Shown here in pieces: positions 16,251 to 24,552 of a DNA stretch of 33,673 bases (within the stretch, counting starts at the first letter, position 1; each line of letters starts with the position of its first letter). A model generated the notes under the pieces. It was not told where the DNA came from. It worked only from the letters and a program-made list of their open reading frames with translations, and did not search any database. The stretch comes from an uncultured Clostridia bacterium (lineage in GTDB: Bacteria; Bacillota; Clostridia; TANB77; CAG-508). The position numbers and the translations under genes are program-made. The DNA lies in contig CALXFG010000023.1 in the NCBI GenBank assembly GCA_944387505.1, positions 1 to 33,673 of the forward strand, in the 5' to 3' direction.

Positions 16251-16277
16251 CCCCCACTTCGGTGGGGGATTTTTTTG
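16251..16277 (+). terminator. strong UUCG-loop terminator
   Basis: CCCCCAC and GTGGGGG pair perfectly around the stable TTCG tetraloop, followed by A and seven T residues. It ends the 45-aa gene. Confidence 0.95.
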
Positions 16278-16388
16278 TTGTATAGGGGAAAATCGTTTTT
16301 TCTATTGAATAAAAAAACATCATTGCACAGAAAAATTGCTATGAAATTCTCACATCGACAAATAAAATAAAAATTTTATCTAAACCCC

Positions 16389-16417
16389 TACAAAAAATAA
16401 GAAAATAGTGATATAAT
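16389..16417 (+). promoter_or_regulatory. extended -10 promoter for the cdaA operon
   Basis: TATAAT at 16412-16417 has TG at the extended position (16409-16410); the -35 is poor (TACAAA at 16389). It precedes the 52-aa gene and cdaA, with a leader of about 115 bases in which no other structure was recognised. Confidence 0.6.
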
Positions 16418-16540
16418 ATAAATGTTAGTATAAACTTCTAATATAAAATCATGCAAATATTTATACATATATAAATAAAAATCTTATATAGGACAAAATA
16501 ATCATTACCTATATAATAAAAAAAGAAAGGAATGAGCAAA

Positions 16541-16699
16541 ATGAAAAAAGAAAAAAAAGAGAAAAAACAACAAGAAAAAGTAAAGAAAACAAAACATTAT
16601 GATAAAGGGCAAATTTTCGTAAAAGTAATGGCTGGTATTTTAGCGGTGCTAATGATTGTAGCAACAGCTTCAACACTAATATATTCACTAATGATATAA
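16541..16699 (+). CDS. 52-aa Lys-rich single-helix membrane protein upstream of cdaA
   Basis: The ATG at 16541 follows AAAGGAATGAG. The first 22 residues are strongly basic (MKKEKKEKKQQEKVKK). One membrane helix follows at about residues 26-50 (VKVMAGILAVLMIVATAST), ending LIYSLMI. The tail should therefore lie in the cytoplasm and the helix in the membrane. It may belong to the small DUF4044-type membrane proteins, but I cannot confirm that. The gap to cdaA is only 16 bases, so the two are almost certainly cotranscribed and translated together. This makes the protein a candidate partner of the cyclase. Confidence 0.72.
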   Translation: MKKEKKEKKQQEKVKKTKHYDKGQIFVKVMAGILAVLMIVATASTLIYSLMI

Positions 16700-16715
16700 T
16701 AAAAGAGGTAAAAAT

Positions 16716-17672
16716 ATGATAATTGATTTTGGAATGAATTGGGAGAATTTTTATACAGATAATATAGTAGGATATATAAAATCATTGCAAGAAAATCCAT
16801 TTGAATTGATTACATTAATTATTGATTTAGCAATCGTAATATTTTTAATATATTCTTTTTTAAAGGTTGTAAAAGGTTCTAGAGCGTGGCAGTTAATTAA
16901 AGGAATTGTATTATTAATTGTCATTACTTGGCTTAGTGGATTATTCAATTTACAAATTTTAAATTGGATTTTAACAGGCATTATGAACTTGGGAGTCATT
17001 GCCATCATTGTTATATTCCAACCAGAATTAAGGAGAGGACTTGAACAATTAGGAACCAACAAATTCACAAAGTTTTTTGGAATTGATAAAGATTTAGCAA
17101 CCAAAACAAAAGAAGATATTTATAAAATTGTCATTGCAGCAGTGGAATTATCAAAAAGTAAAACAGGTGCTTTAATAGTTATAGAAAGAGATATAAAAAT
17201 ACAAGATGTTGTAGCTAGTGGAATACCGATGAATGCAGATGTATCTCCTCAGCTATTAGTGAATATCTTTGAACCAAAAACACCATTACATGATGGAGCA
17301 GTGATTATCTCAGGAAATAAAATTGCAGCAGCAGCTTGTGTATTACCACTTGCAGATGATAGTGATATAGCTAAAGAATTAGGAACAAGACATAGAGCAG
17401 CAATAGGAATATCTAAAGAGTCTGATAGTATTGTAGTAGTCGTTTCAGAAGAAACCGGAAAAATTTCTATTGCAAAAGATGGAACTTTGATTGCTGATGT
17501 TAATGAAGATGCATTAAAAAAGATTTTAATTACCAATGTGGTAACAAAAAGATTTGCAGTAGAAAAAAGAGAAAGAAGAAATAAAATAAGGGAAATAAGA
17601 GAAAAACTACGTAAGGAAAAACAGGAAGAAAAAGCCAAAGAGAAAGAAGTAAAAGAAGAAAAAAAAGAATAA
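16716..17672 (+). CDS. cdaA: diadenylate cyclase CdaA (c-di-AMP synthase)
   Basis: CdaA joins two ATP molecules into cyclic di-AMP, which controls potassium, osmolytes and wall balance. Three N-terminal membrane helices (about 25-110) are followed by a DAC domain. The catalytic motifs are intact: DGA in LHDGAVIISG and RHR in GTRHRAAIGIS. The C-terminus carries a long charged coil (about 280-318) rich in Lys and Glu. The usual partner gene cdaR (YbbR) and glmM do not follow. Instead a terminator comes directly after the stop and then truA. GlmS is encoded elsewhere in this window, on the opposite strand. Confidence 0.95.
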   Translation: MIIDFGMNWENFYTDNIVGYIKSLQENPFELITLIIDLAIVIFLIYSFLKVVKGSRAWQLIKGIVLLIVITWLSGLFNLQILNWILTGIMNLGVIAIIVIFQPELRRGLEQLGTNKFTKFFGIDKDLATKTKEDIYKIVIAAVELSKSKTGALIVIERDIKIQDVVASGIPMNADVSPQLLVNIFEPKTPLHDGAVIISGNKIAAAACVLPLADDSDIAKELGTRHRAAIGISKESDSIVVVVSEETGKISIAKDGTLIADVNEDALKKILITNVVTKRFAVEKRERRNKIREIREKLRKEKQEEKAKEKEVKEEKKE

Positions 17673-17695
17673 AAGTCGCTATATATGCGACTTTT
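17671..17695 (+). terminator. rho-independent terminator after cdaA
   Basis: AAAAGTCGC pairs with GCGACTTTT around a TA-rich loop. Confidence 0.85.
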
Positions 17696-17840
17696 ATTGA
17701 TTAGTTTTTATTTAAATATCTTTGCATAATATTTAATTCAATAAAAAATAAGAAAAGAGTATATAAAATTTTTTATAGAAAAAATATATATGAATCATGA
17801 TAATAGATGGATAAGGATTTTAGAAAGAGGAATTTGAATT

Positions 17841-18581
17841 ATGAGAAATATAAAATTAGTAATTGAATATGATGGAAAAGACTTTAATGGTTGGCAAAAG
17901 CAACCAACAAAATTAAATATTCAAGGAGAAATTGAAAAAGCAATTAAACAAATAACAGGAGAAGAGGTGGATTTAACAGCTTCTGGAAGGACAGATGCAG
18001 GTGTCCATGCTCTTGGACAAGTAGCCAATTTTAAAACAAATTCGAATATACCAATTGAAAAAATTCCAATAGCATTAAACTCTAATTTAAAAAAATCAAT
18101 TGTTATAAAATCAGCGGAAGAAGTAGAAGAAAGATTTCATAGTAGATTAAATTGTAAAAGAAAAACATATCGATATATGATTAATAATTCCAAATATGGA
18201 ACAGCGATTTATAGAAACTTAGAAACCCATATACCGATGAAACTAGATATACAAAAAATGCAAGAAGCAGTAAAATATTTTGAAGGAGAACATGATTTTA
18301 AAGCATTTAAAGCAAGTGGAACAAGTAGTAAAAGTAGTGTAAGAACAATTTATAGGGCAGAAGTTATTGATGCAGGAAATGAAAGAATTTATATTGAACT
18401 AACTGGGAATGGCTTTTTATATAATATGGTAAGGATTATTGCAGGAACACTTGTAGAAGTGGGATTGGGAAAAATAGAACCAAATGAAATAAAAACAATT
18501 ATAGAATCTAAAAAAAGAGAAAATGCAGGAAAAACATTGCCACCACAAGGTCTATATTTGGTCAAAGTAGAATATGAATGA
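17841..18581 (+). CDS. truA: tRNA pseudouridine(38-40) synthase
   Basis: TruA converts uridines 38-40 in the tRNA anticodon stem to pseudouridine. The N-terminal YDGKDFNGWQ block is present. The catalytic motif SGRTDAGVHALGQVANF holds the nucleophilic Asp. The GEHDFKAF block, the ELTGNGFLYNMVRIIAGTL block and the final LPPQGLYLVKVEY are all in order. The length of 246 aa is typical. The ATG follows AGAGGAA at 9-10 bases. It is a single gene between the cdaA terminator and the DUF2651-like gene. Confidence 0.96.
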   Translation: MRNIKLVIEYDGKDFNGWQKQPTKLNIQGEIEKAIKQITGEEVDLTASGRTDAGVHALGQVANFKTNSNIPIEKIPIALNSNLKKSIVIKSAEEVEERFHSRLNCKRKTYRYMINNSKYGTAIYRNLETHIPMKLDIQKMQEAVKYFEGEHDFKAFKASGTSSKSSVRTIYRAEVIDAGNERIYIELTGNGFLYNMVRIIAGTLVEVGLGKIEPNEIKTIIESKKRENAGKTLPPQGLYLVKVEYE

Positions 18582-18679
18582 TAAGATAATGGTGACTTTT
18601 GTTGCGTTCTTCTTCATAATATGAACAAAGTTAATAGATTATGCATAAAATATAGTAAAAAGAAAAAAGGAGAAAGCAT

Positions 18680-19327
18680 ATGAATACAATTTTACTTATA
18701 TTTTTTGCAATACCATTAGCTGTAATTATATTTTCAATAGCATTACAAAAATTATTAAAATGTCCAGCGTTAGTGGCAGGAATCATATTTGCAATAGGTG
18801 TTATCATTACATTTATCATAGGAAATCTAATTGTTTTAGCAGCCACATTGGTGTATACATTAATTAGTTATATAACCGCATTAATTACTTGTTTGATATG
18901 TAGATTTTTCCATCATAATAACAATCATGATGATTGTTGCAGAAGAAATTGTTGTTGTGACCAGGATAGTAATAATGATAATAAATTGTTAACCATCAGC
19001 AGTCGTTGTCAAAACAATGGTAATGGAGACTTATTAACAATTAATAGTAGTTGTGCAAATGGAAACACCAATAATTTATTGACAATTAGTAGTCAGAATA
19101 ATGGAAGGGATTGTTGCTGTCATCATGCAGACAATAATCATTGTGGATGTGAAAATAATAATGACTTAAACACAGCAAATACAATCAATGGTGTTATCAG
19201 AATTGTAGATAGTAATGGAAATAATTGTTGCAATAATGATGAAATAACAACTAGAATTAATGTAGTACCAAATACTGCAAATAATGGAAGAACAGGCTGC
19301 ATTTGTGGAAGATATAGAAGAAGATAG
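18680..19327 (+). CDS. membrane protein, DUF2651-like, with Cys/Asn/His-rich tail
   Basis: The first 75 residues hold three hydrophobic segments (FAIPLAVIIFSIALQ, ALVAGIIFAIGVII, LAATLVYTLISYITALI) in the arrangement of the small DUF2651 membrane proteins. A tail of about 135 residues then carries at least 16 Cys, many His and very many Asn (DDCCRRNCCC, CCCHHADNNHCGC, CCNND). It also holds three imperfect repeats built on LLTISS or LLTINSS (near 103, 118 and 133). It ends GCICGRYRRR. Such a tail could bind metal or crosslink through disulfides; neither is shown. The ribosome binding site AAAAGGAG is good. An ArsP_2-type metal exporter follows, although a terminator and a promoter separate the two. 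Confidence 0.72.
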   Translation: MNTILLIFFAIPLAVIIFSIALQKLLKCPALVAGIIFAIGVIITFIIGNLIVLAATLVYTLISYITALITCLICRFFHHNNNHDDCCRRNCCCDQDSNNDNKLLTISSRCQNNGNGDLLTINSSCANGNTNNLLTISSQNNGRDCCCHHADNNHCGCENNNDLNTANTINGVIRIVDSNGNNCCNNDEITTRINVVPNTANNGRTGCICGRYRRR

Positions 19328-19342
19328 TCCATTATCAAGTAT

Positions 19343-19382
19343 CAAGGAAAGTTGGGAAAAGTCCCAATTTTCCTTTTTCTTT
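19343..19382 (+). terminator. terminator after the Cys-rich protein gene
   Basis: AAGGAAA plus TTGGGA on the left pairs with TCCCAA plus TTTTCCTT on the right, and a T-rich run follows. Confidence 0.88.
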
Positions 19383-19411
19383 TTTATCATTTGCTAAAAT
19401 ATCGCATAGAA

Positions 19412-19447
19412 AAACGAACCTAATGCGACAAACGAATCTAATGAGAT
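19412..19447 (+). repeat. two tandem 18-base direct repeats, operator candidate
   Basis: AAACGAACCTAATGCGAC (19412-19429) is followed at once by AAACGAATCTAATGAGAT (19430-19447), with three mismatches. The second copy ends 4 bases before the -35 box of the transporter promoter. CGCAT and ATGCG also form an inverted pair around the first copy. Confidence 0.65.
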
Positions 19448-19451
19448 ACAG

Positions 19452-19480
19452 TTGAAATTTTATGAATTTTATGGTAATAT
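19452..19480 (+). promoter_or_regulatory. promoter of the ArsP_2-type exporter gene
   Basis: TTGAAA at 19452-19457 and TAATAT at 19475-19480 are 17 bases apart with an extended -10 TG. No yybP-ykoY or other metal riboswitch is visible in the short leader. Confidence 0.75.
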
Positions 19481-19504
19481 AAATCATACGAAAGGGAGGA
19501 GAAG

Positions 19505-20359
19505 ATGTTAGAAATAATAGAAGATACAATAATGGATAGTGTAAAATTAATTCCGTTTTTATTTCTTACCTATCTACTAATGGAATATATAGAACATAAG
19601 ACGAAAGAAAAGACAAAGGAAACAATTAAAAAGTCAGGAAAATTTGGACCATTTTTTGGAGCATTACTTGGTATTGTTCCTCAATGTGGGTTTTCTGTTT
19701 CTGCTACCAATTTATATGCAGCAAGAGTAATAACATTAGGAACATTAATTGCTGTTTATTTATCTACTTCTGATGAAATGTTACCCATATTCTTATCAGA
19801 AGGGGTAGCCATTGATGTGATTATAAAAATATTAGCAATTAAGTTAGTGATTGGTATGATAGCAGGATTTTTAATCGATTTGGTTATGCGATTAAAGAAT
19901 AAAGGAAAAGAGGATGAAGAAAAAATTATTGATTTATGTGAAAAAGAACATTGCCATTGTGAACATGGAATATTCAAATCTGCATTAAAACATACAGTTA
20001 ACATATTTATATTTATCTTTATCATAACATTTGTCATTAATTTAGCAATTTATTTTATTGGAGAAGAAACAATAGCAGGATTTATGTTAGATAGACCAAT
20101 ATTAGGACCAATTATATCTGGACTTATTGGATTAATCCCAAACTGTGCTTCATCAGTTATCATTACACAAATGTATTTAGAAAATATTATACCGGTTGGA
20201 ACCATGATCGCAGGATTATTAGTTGGTGCAGGTGTGGGACTAGCAGTACTATTTAGAACCAATAAAGGTATCAAAGAAAATATAAAAATCACTATTTTAT
20301 TATATGCAATAGGTGTTATATCTGGTATTATATTAGAATTGATTGGATTAACCATATAA
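19505..20359 (+). CDS. putative heavy-metal/manganese exporter, ArsP_2 type
   Basis: This is a polytopic membrane protein with two related halves. The first half has FFGALLGIVPQCGFSVSATN and the second has GLIGLIPNCASSVIITQM, each with a Pro-x-Cys element inside a helix. A cytoplasmic loop between them carries CEKEHCHCEHG, a Cys/His cluster that could bind metal. The layout and motifs are those of the putative 10-TM heavy-metal exporter family (ArsP_2, often named putative manganese transporter). The substrate is not known from sequence. GGGAGGAG precedes the ATG. The tandem repeats upstream suggest control by a regulator. Confidence 0.8.
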   Translation: MLEIIEDTIMDSVKLIPFLFLTYLLMEYIEHKTKEKTKETIKKSGKFGPFFGALLGIVPQCGFSVSATNLYAARVITLGTLIAVYLSTSDEMLPIFLSEGVAIDVIIKILAIKLVIGMIAGFLIDLVMRLKNKGKEDEEKIIDLCEKEHCHCEHGIFKSALKHTVNIFIFIFIITFVINLAIYFIGEETIAGFMLDRPILGPIISGLIGLIPNCASSVIITQMYLENIIPVGTMIAGLLVGAGVGLAVLFRTNKGIKENIKITILLYAIGVISGIILELIGLTI

Positions 20360-20436
20360 GAAGCTTAATCATATGGCTTGTGAGAAAAATGTATATATGG
20401 TCAGAATAAAGCAGAATATTTTTATATAATAAAAAC

Positions 20437-20476
20437 AAAAAAGACTTACGAAATAATTTAATCGTAAGTCTTTTTT
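20437..20476. terminator. bidirectional terminator between the exporter and the VirD4-like gene
   Basis: AAAAGACTTACGA pairs with TCGTAAGTCTTTT, with A residues on one side and T residues on the other. It serves both convergent genes. Confidence 0.9.
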
Positions 20477-20489
20477 AATATGTATATTT

Positions 20490-22817
20490 TTATTTCTTTT
20501 CATTCCTTTTGAAATTGATAACCACAGCATCATCATTGTCAAAGAAATATTTAGAATCTGTCGTATCTGTTTGTACTGGGTTGATTTCATCTCTTTCGTC
20601 TTTGAAATCTAAATTTTTCAAATCAAATTTCTTTTTAGGTGAAGTATCATCCTCTGTAGCAGTTGTAACCCCATCAGAATATTTACCAAAATCAAATACT
20701 TTCATTTTTTGTTTTTCTTTATATTTAGATTCTAGGTAATTAAATCTACCAGGTCCAACCATTGGCTTTCCATTAATGTCTTTTACTTTAAAAGCACATA
20801 ATTTATTAGTAAGCATTGATTGTAATTTACCAGGTGTGAAATAATTAACATATGCCCATTTTGCATCACCATATTTAGATGCATATTGTGTTTTCTCAGT
20901 ATCAAAATCAACTTTGTAAGTCCATTCTCTGTGTTGACCAAATTCTGAACACCACCATTCTAGTTCACTTATTTCTGCATTTCCTGTAAATACCTTGTTT
21001 GCACAGTTTGATAAAATGGTGTTTCTATAATTTTCTCTAGATTTTGGCGTTTCTAATTGTGCTAAGTTTTGAGCAGAGATGATAGTTCCAACACGATATT
21101 TTCTATACATTGTAAATATAGCTTCTGTTGCTTTACAAATAAAGTCAGGGAACTCATCAACATATAGAAAATTTGGAACCCTTGAATTTTCTCCACCAGG
21201 TCTTCTTAAAACGGCATTTTGCATTGAGATTAAGAAGAATAAGCCAAAAGCTTGATGTGTTGAAGAACCTAAGTCACCACGTCTTGTACATACAAAAGTA
21301 ATGTCTCCATCTGCAAGAGCTTTATCAAAATCGATATTATTAAATCGATTGCATAAGATAGATTTAACACCAGGTAATCTTAAAAGATTATCTAATTGTG
21401 TAACAGCTGCATAAATATCTTTTTCAGTTTGAGCTTTAGCAGGTCCATCTTTATAGAAACATTTTCTGAAATATGCAAGTTGTATAGCATATTTTTCTTT
21501 TAGTTCTTCATCATGTGCTAATATTTCACACATTTTTTCAATCAATTCAAAGTTGGTAAACATTTTTAGCATATCTTCCATATTAGGAAGTGCACCTTCA
21601 TTCATTCTAGGATACATTTCTTTTAATAAAATAGCTAAGTTTTCAATTGCTTGAATAATAAAGTCTTCTCTGTAAGCATCTTCTACTTCTTCATGTGCAT
21701 TACTATACATAGATTTTAAAGCAGAAGATATAGTAATTGCTATTTTTGAAGGTTCATCATATACAAAAGGATTTAATCCCATTGAATTAGGATTTGATGG
21801 ATCAATGATATTATATTTAAATCCATAATTATCACAAACTTGTGTCATGTGTTCAATTAGTTCATAATCTGGAGACATGATTTCTAATCCTAAATTTCTA
21901 TATACATTTTCGCCATTTAGAGGCCCTAAAATCATTTTTTTCATATAGGCATTATAAACTGCTTCTTTTCCTTCATTAGGAGCTAGCATTTCTAATTTAA
22001 AGTTTTCATTTAGATAATCATTATCATAAGGTCTTTTTAAATGGGCAATACCTGTTTTTAGTGCGGTAAATCCCATTTCTTTTGAAACTTCTCTAAAAAA
22101 GTATTTTTTCTCAATATCTCTAGCAATCATTGGTTCAAATACTAAAGATGTTTTTCCTGTTCCAGAACCACCACATACAAATAAAGATAAATACCTAGAA
22201 GATTCTGGAATGGTAATTACTGTACCATAATCATGATCCGTACATAAAAAGACTTCACAAGTATATACACCTCTGTCTTTTTTGGGATCAGATAAATCAA
22301 TACCAGGATAATCCCAAATAGAACGAATTTGATCCAAGTTATCATTAATACCCATATATAGCCATTTAAATACGGGGAATATAGTAACAAGTGGTAAATA
22401 AAGTGAAATACTAATAAATGCAGGCTTTACAATATCTGAAAAATCTGTAATGATTTCTACGTAATTTGGAACAGATAATAATAACAACCAAGCGCCCATG
22501 TTTAACCATTGGGTGAACATAGAAACTGCAATGACATATAATCCAATGACATATACATAAAATATGGCAACCTTTTTCATATTAGAAGTGGCAAATTCAG
22601 ATTTTCCTGAGAATAGGAATGCAAAAATTGGACATGCCAAAGCTAATGTATATTGAATAGGTCCCCAATAAGAATAGGATACACCTGTAAATATCATAAG
22701 AAGCATTTCAACAATTCGATCTACTGCTAAATATACGGTTATCAAGGTTAAAATATATGTTGCAAATGTATTTCTATTAATATTCAATTTCTTTAAAAAT
22801 TTATCGATTAGCTTCAT
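20490..22817 (-). CDS. VirD4/TraG-like coupling ATPase, orphan
   Basis: Several N-terminal membrane helices (about 15-155) precede a cytoplasmic ATPase. Walker A is GGSGTGKTS at about 216-224. Walker B with its surroundings is FLYVDEFPDFI, followed by the TraG/TraD block MYRKYRVGTIISAQNLAQLE. In conjugation systems such proteins hand DNA-protein complexes to a type IV secretion channel. Here no relaxase, VirB4, integrase or mobilisation gene is nearby, and both neighbours look like core genes. The C-terminus is acidic and basic low-complexity (about 725-775). AAAGGAT precedes the start. The function could be protein or DNA transport outside conjugation, or a relic of an integrated element. 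Confidence 0.85.
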   Translation of the reverse strand: MKLIDKFLKKLNINRNTFATYILTLITVYLAVDRIVEMLLMIFTGVSYSYWGPIQYTLALACPIFAFLFSGKSEFATSNMKKVAIFYVYVIGLYVIAVSMFTQWLNMGAWLLLLSVPNYVEIITDFSDIVKPAFISISLYLPLVTIFPVFKWLYMGINDNLDQIRSIWDYPGIDLSDPKKDRGVYTCEVFLCTDHDYGTVITIPESSRYLSLFVCGGSGTGKTSLVFEPMIARDIEKKYFFREVSKEMGFTALKTGIAHLKRPYDNDYLNENFKLEMLAPNEGKEAVYNAYMKKMILGPLNGENVYRNLGLEIMSPDYELIEHMTQVCDNYGFKYNIIDPSNPNSMGLNPFVYDEPSKIAITISSALKSMYSNAHEEVEDAYREDFIIQAIENLAILLKEMYPRMNEGALPNMEDMLKMFTNFELIEKMCEILAHDEELKEKYAIQLAYFRKCFYKDGPAKAQTEKDIYAAVTQLDNLLRLPGVKSILCNRFNNIDFDKALADGDITFVCTRRGDLGSSTHQAFGLFFLISMQNAVLRRPGGENSRVPNFLYVDEFPDFICKATEAIFTMYRKYRVGTIISAQNLAQLETPKSRENYRNTILSNCANKVFTGNAEISELEWWCSEFGQHREWTYKVDFDTEKTQYASKYGDAKWAYVNYFTPGKLQSMLTNKLCAFKVKDINGKPMVGPGRFNYLESKYKEKQKMKVFDFGKYSDGVTTATEDDTSPKKKFDLKNLDFKDERDEINPVQTDTTDSKYFFDNDDAVVINFKRNEKK

Positions 22818-23005
22818 TTAAAATATCCTTTCAAAATTTATAATCATACATATATATTATCCTACAAAATAGCGAAAAAAACAAGACTTTTAGCGAAATT
22901 TATTTAATTTTTGAAGTGTACAATTGGGGGCGTTGGTAAATTCGGTTAGTATAAAAACAAGATAATTGAATATACTATTAGGACAAGAGAAATAGGAGGA
23001 AAGTT

Positions 23006-23290
23006 ATGGAAGATATATATATGAAAGAAAGTGAAATAGAAAATGTAGAAGAAAAGGAGAGAGAAATTGAACTTATTAAAAATATTATTCAGACAAGAAG
23101 AGAACTAAAAAATGTGGATAGAAATTTTGAATATGCACAAGATGATTTAGTAGATTATTATATCTATGAAATGAAAGCCAATCAAGCAAAGTTAAATCAT
23201 TTAATTAAATTGGCAAAAATGAAAGGAATTACTGTAGATATGATTAATGATATAAAATATAGACTTTCTAATACTGAAGAAGTCGGATAG
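23006..23290 (+). CDS. YaaL-like DUF2508 protein
   Basis: This 94-aa charged, helical protein has the segment LVDYYIYEMKANQAKLNHLIKLAKMKG in its second half, which fits the DUF2508/YaaL family. In Bacillus subtilis yaaL lies between recR and bofA; here bofA follows 69 bases downstream, so gene order supports the call. recR is missing: the upstream neighbour is the divergent VirD4-like gene. AGGAGG precedes the ATG. The function of YaaL is unknown. Confidence 0.75.
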   Translation: MEDIYMKESEIENVEEKEREIELIKNIIQTRRELKNVDRNFEYAQDDLVDYYIYEMKANQAKLNHLIKLAKMKGITVDMINDIKYRLSNTEEVG

Positions 23291-23358
23291 GTCTATTTGT
23301 CCAATGGATAGCATAATAATGAGTTATAGGTACATTTGTTATCGATTGGAGGTAGAAG

Positions 23359-23619
23359 ATGGATTTAAATGTAATTACATATTTGGCTTGTATTTGCTTT
23401 ATATTTGTCATTGGACGAATTTTTATTGTCCCGCTAAGAAAAATACTGAAACTAATTATCAATTCAATATTTGGTGGGTTTATTATATATGTGATGAATT
23501 TAATAGGTGCAAATTTTGGATTTCATATAGGATTGAATATTGTCAATAGCATCATAATAGGATTATTGGGATTACCTGGAGCAGTCTGTTTAATTATTGT
23601 GAAATTATTAATAGGATAA
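23359..23619 (+). CDS. bofA: BofA family sigma-K processing inhibitor
   Basis: This short membrane protein of 86 aa has hydrophobic segments at about 6-24, 31-50 and 60-82. It ends with the BofA-type block IIGLLGLPGAVCLIIVKLLIG. In Bacillus, BofA holds the SpoIVFB protease inactive in the forespore outer membrane until the SpoIVB signal arrives, which times sigma-K activation. The ribosome binding site TTGGAGGTAGAAG is good. The gene probably forms a unit with yaaL. No pro-sigma-K or SpoIVFB gene lies in the window. Confidence 0.88.
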   Translation: MDLNVITYLACICFIFVIGRIFIVPLRKILKLIINSIFGGFIIYVMNLIGANFGFHIGLNIVNSIIIGLLGLPGAVCLIIVKLLIG

Positions 23620-23704
23620 ACAAAAAAATAAAGCTACTATTGAATAATGTTAAATTTTCTGATAGGATAAGAATGTATAAAAGTAATAATAAAGGGAGTA
23701 TATA

Positions 23705-24484
23705 ATGGAGTATATAAATCATCAAGAAAAATTAAAAGATATTAAATTCAATAAAAATAATTTTTATGTATTGATTGATTTTGATAGAACGATAACAAAG
23801 GCTAAAAGTTTTAGTGCATGGAGAGTACTATATTATTCAGAATTATTAGGAAGAAATTTCAAACAAAAATATGCTAAGATACATGATGAAATAGAATTAA
23901 GCAAAAGTGAAAGTAATGAAGCAAAACAGAAAGCTTTTGAACAAAGATTTATGGCATATATGGATTTATTAAGAGAATGTCATTTTAATAAAGATATATT
24001 AAAAACAGCAGTAGAAAAAACAGACTTAACATTACGTGGCGGTGCAAAAGAATTTTTTAGAAAAATGTATGAAAACAATATTCCAGTTATCATTATATCG
24101 AGTAGTATAAAAAATGTCATAGAAGAATATTTAAAACAAAATCAGGCATATTATGATAATATTCACATATATGCTAATTATTTAGATATGAATGGAAGAA
24201 AAGAAAACGATGTTACAAATGTGACACCATATAATAAAAATAAAATAGAGTTTTCTGAAGAATTAGACAAAATTCTACAGGATAGAAAGTATGCAGTATT
24301 ACTAGGAGATATACCAGATGATGTGAACATGGTAACAAAGGAAAAGTTAAAACATACTATAACAATAGGATTTTTAGAAGAAAATATAGAAGCAAATTTA
24401 GAAAAATACAACAAAACTTTTGATATTGTGTTGACAAATAACGCAAGTTTTAAAGAAGTTTTAAATTTAATAGATTTTAATTAG
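23705..24484 (+). CDS. HAD-superfamily phosphatase, UMPH-1/5'-nucleotidase-like
   Basis: HAD motif I is LIDFDRTIT, with nucleophile Asp25 and acid/base Asp27. Motif II is in VIIISSS and motif IV is LLGDIPDDVNM. A long helical cap lies between motif I and motif II (about 40-110). The motif I wording and the cap position resemble pyrimidine 5'-nucleotidases of the UMPH-1/NT5C3 type, so the substrate may be a nucleoside monophosphate. Other HAD subfamilies with the same cap type cannot be excluded. It follows bofA by 85 bases, and a terminator lies right after it. Confidence 0.75.
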   Translation: MEYINHQEKLKDIKFNKNNFYVLIDFDRTITKAKSFSAWRVLYYSELLGRNFKQKYAKIHDEIELSKSESNEAKQKAFEQRFMAYMDLLRECHFNKDILKTAVEKTDLTLRGGAKEFFRKMYENNIPVIIISSSIKNVIEEYLKQNQAYYDNIHIYANYLDMNGRKENDVTNVTPYNKNKIEFSEELDKILQDRKYAVLLGDIPDDVNMVTKEKLKHTITIGFLEENIEANLEKYNKTFDIVLTNNASFKEVLNLIDFN

Positions 24485-24489
24485 AAAAT

Positions 24490-24529
24490 AAAAAAAGACC
24501 AAATCAAAATTAATGAAATGGTCTTTTTT
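24490..24529. terminator. bidirectional terminator between the HAD gene and glmS
   Basis: AAAAAAGACCA pairs with TGGTCTTTTTT around a 17-base loop; both convergent genes can use it. Confidence 0.88.
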
Positions 24530-24552
24530 ATATTTACATATATTTTCAAATT

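Noticed and set aside
19383..19504. yybP-ykoY manganese riboswitch upstream of the exporter
   Set aside because: The expected conserved loop sequences are absent and the leader after the promoter is too short.
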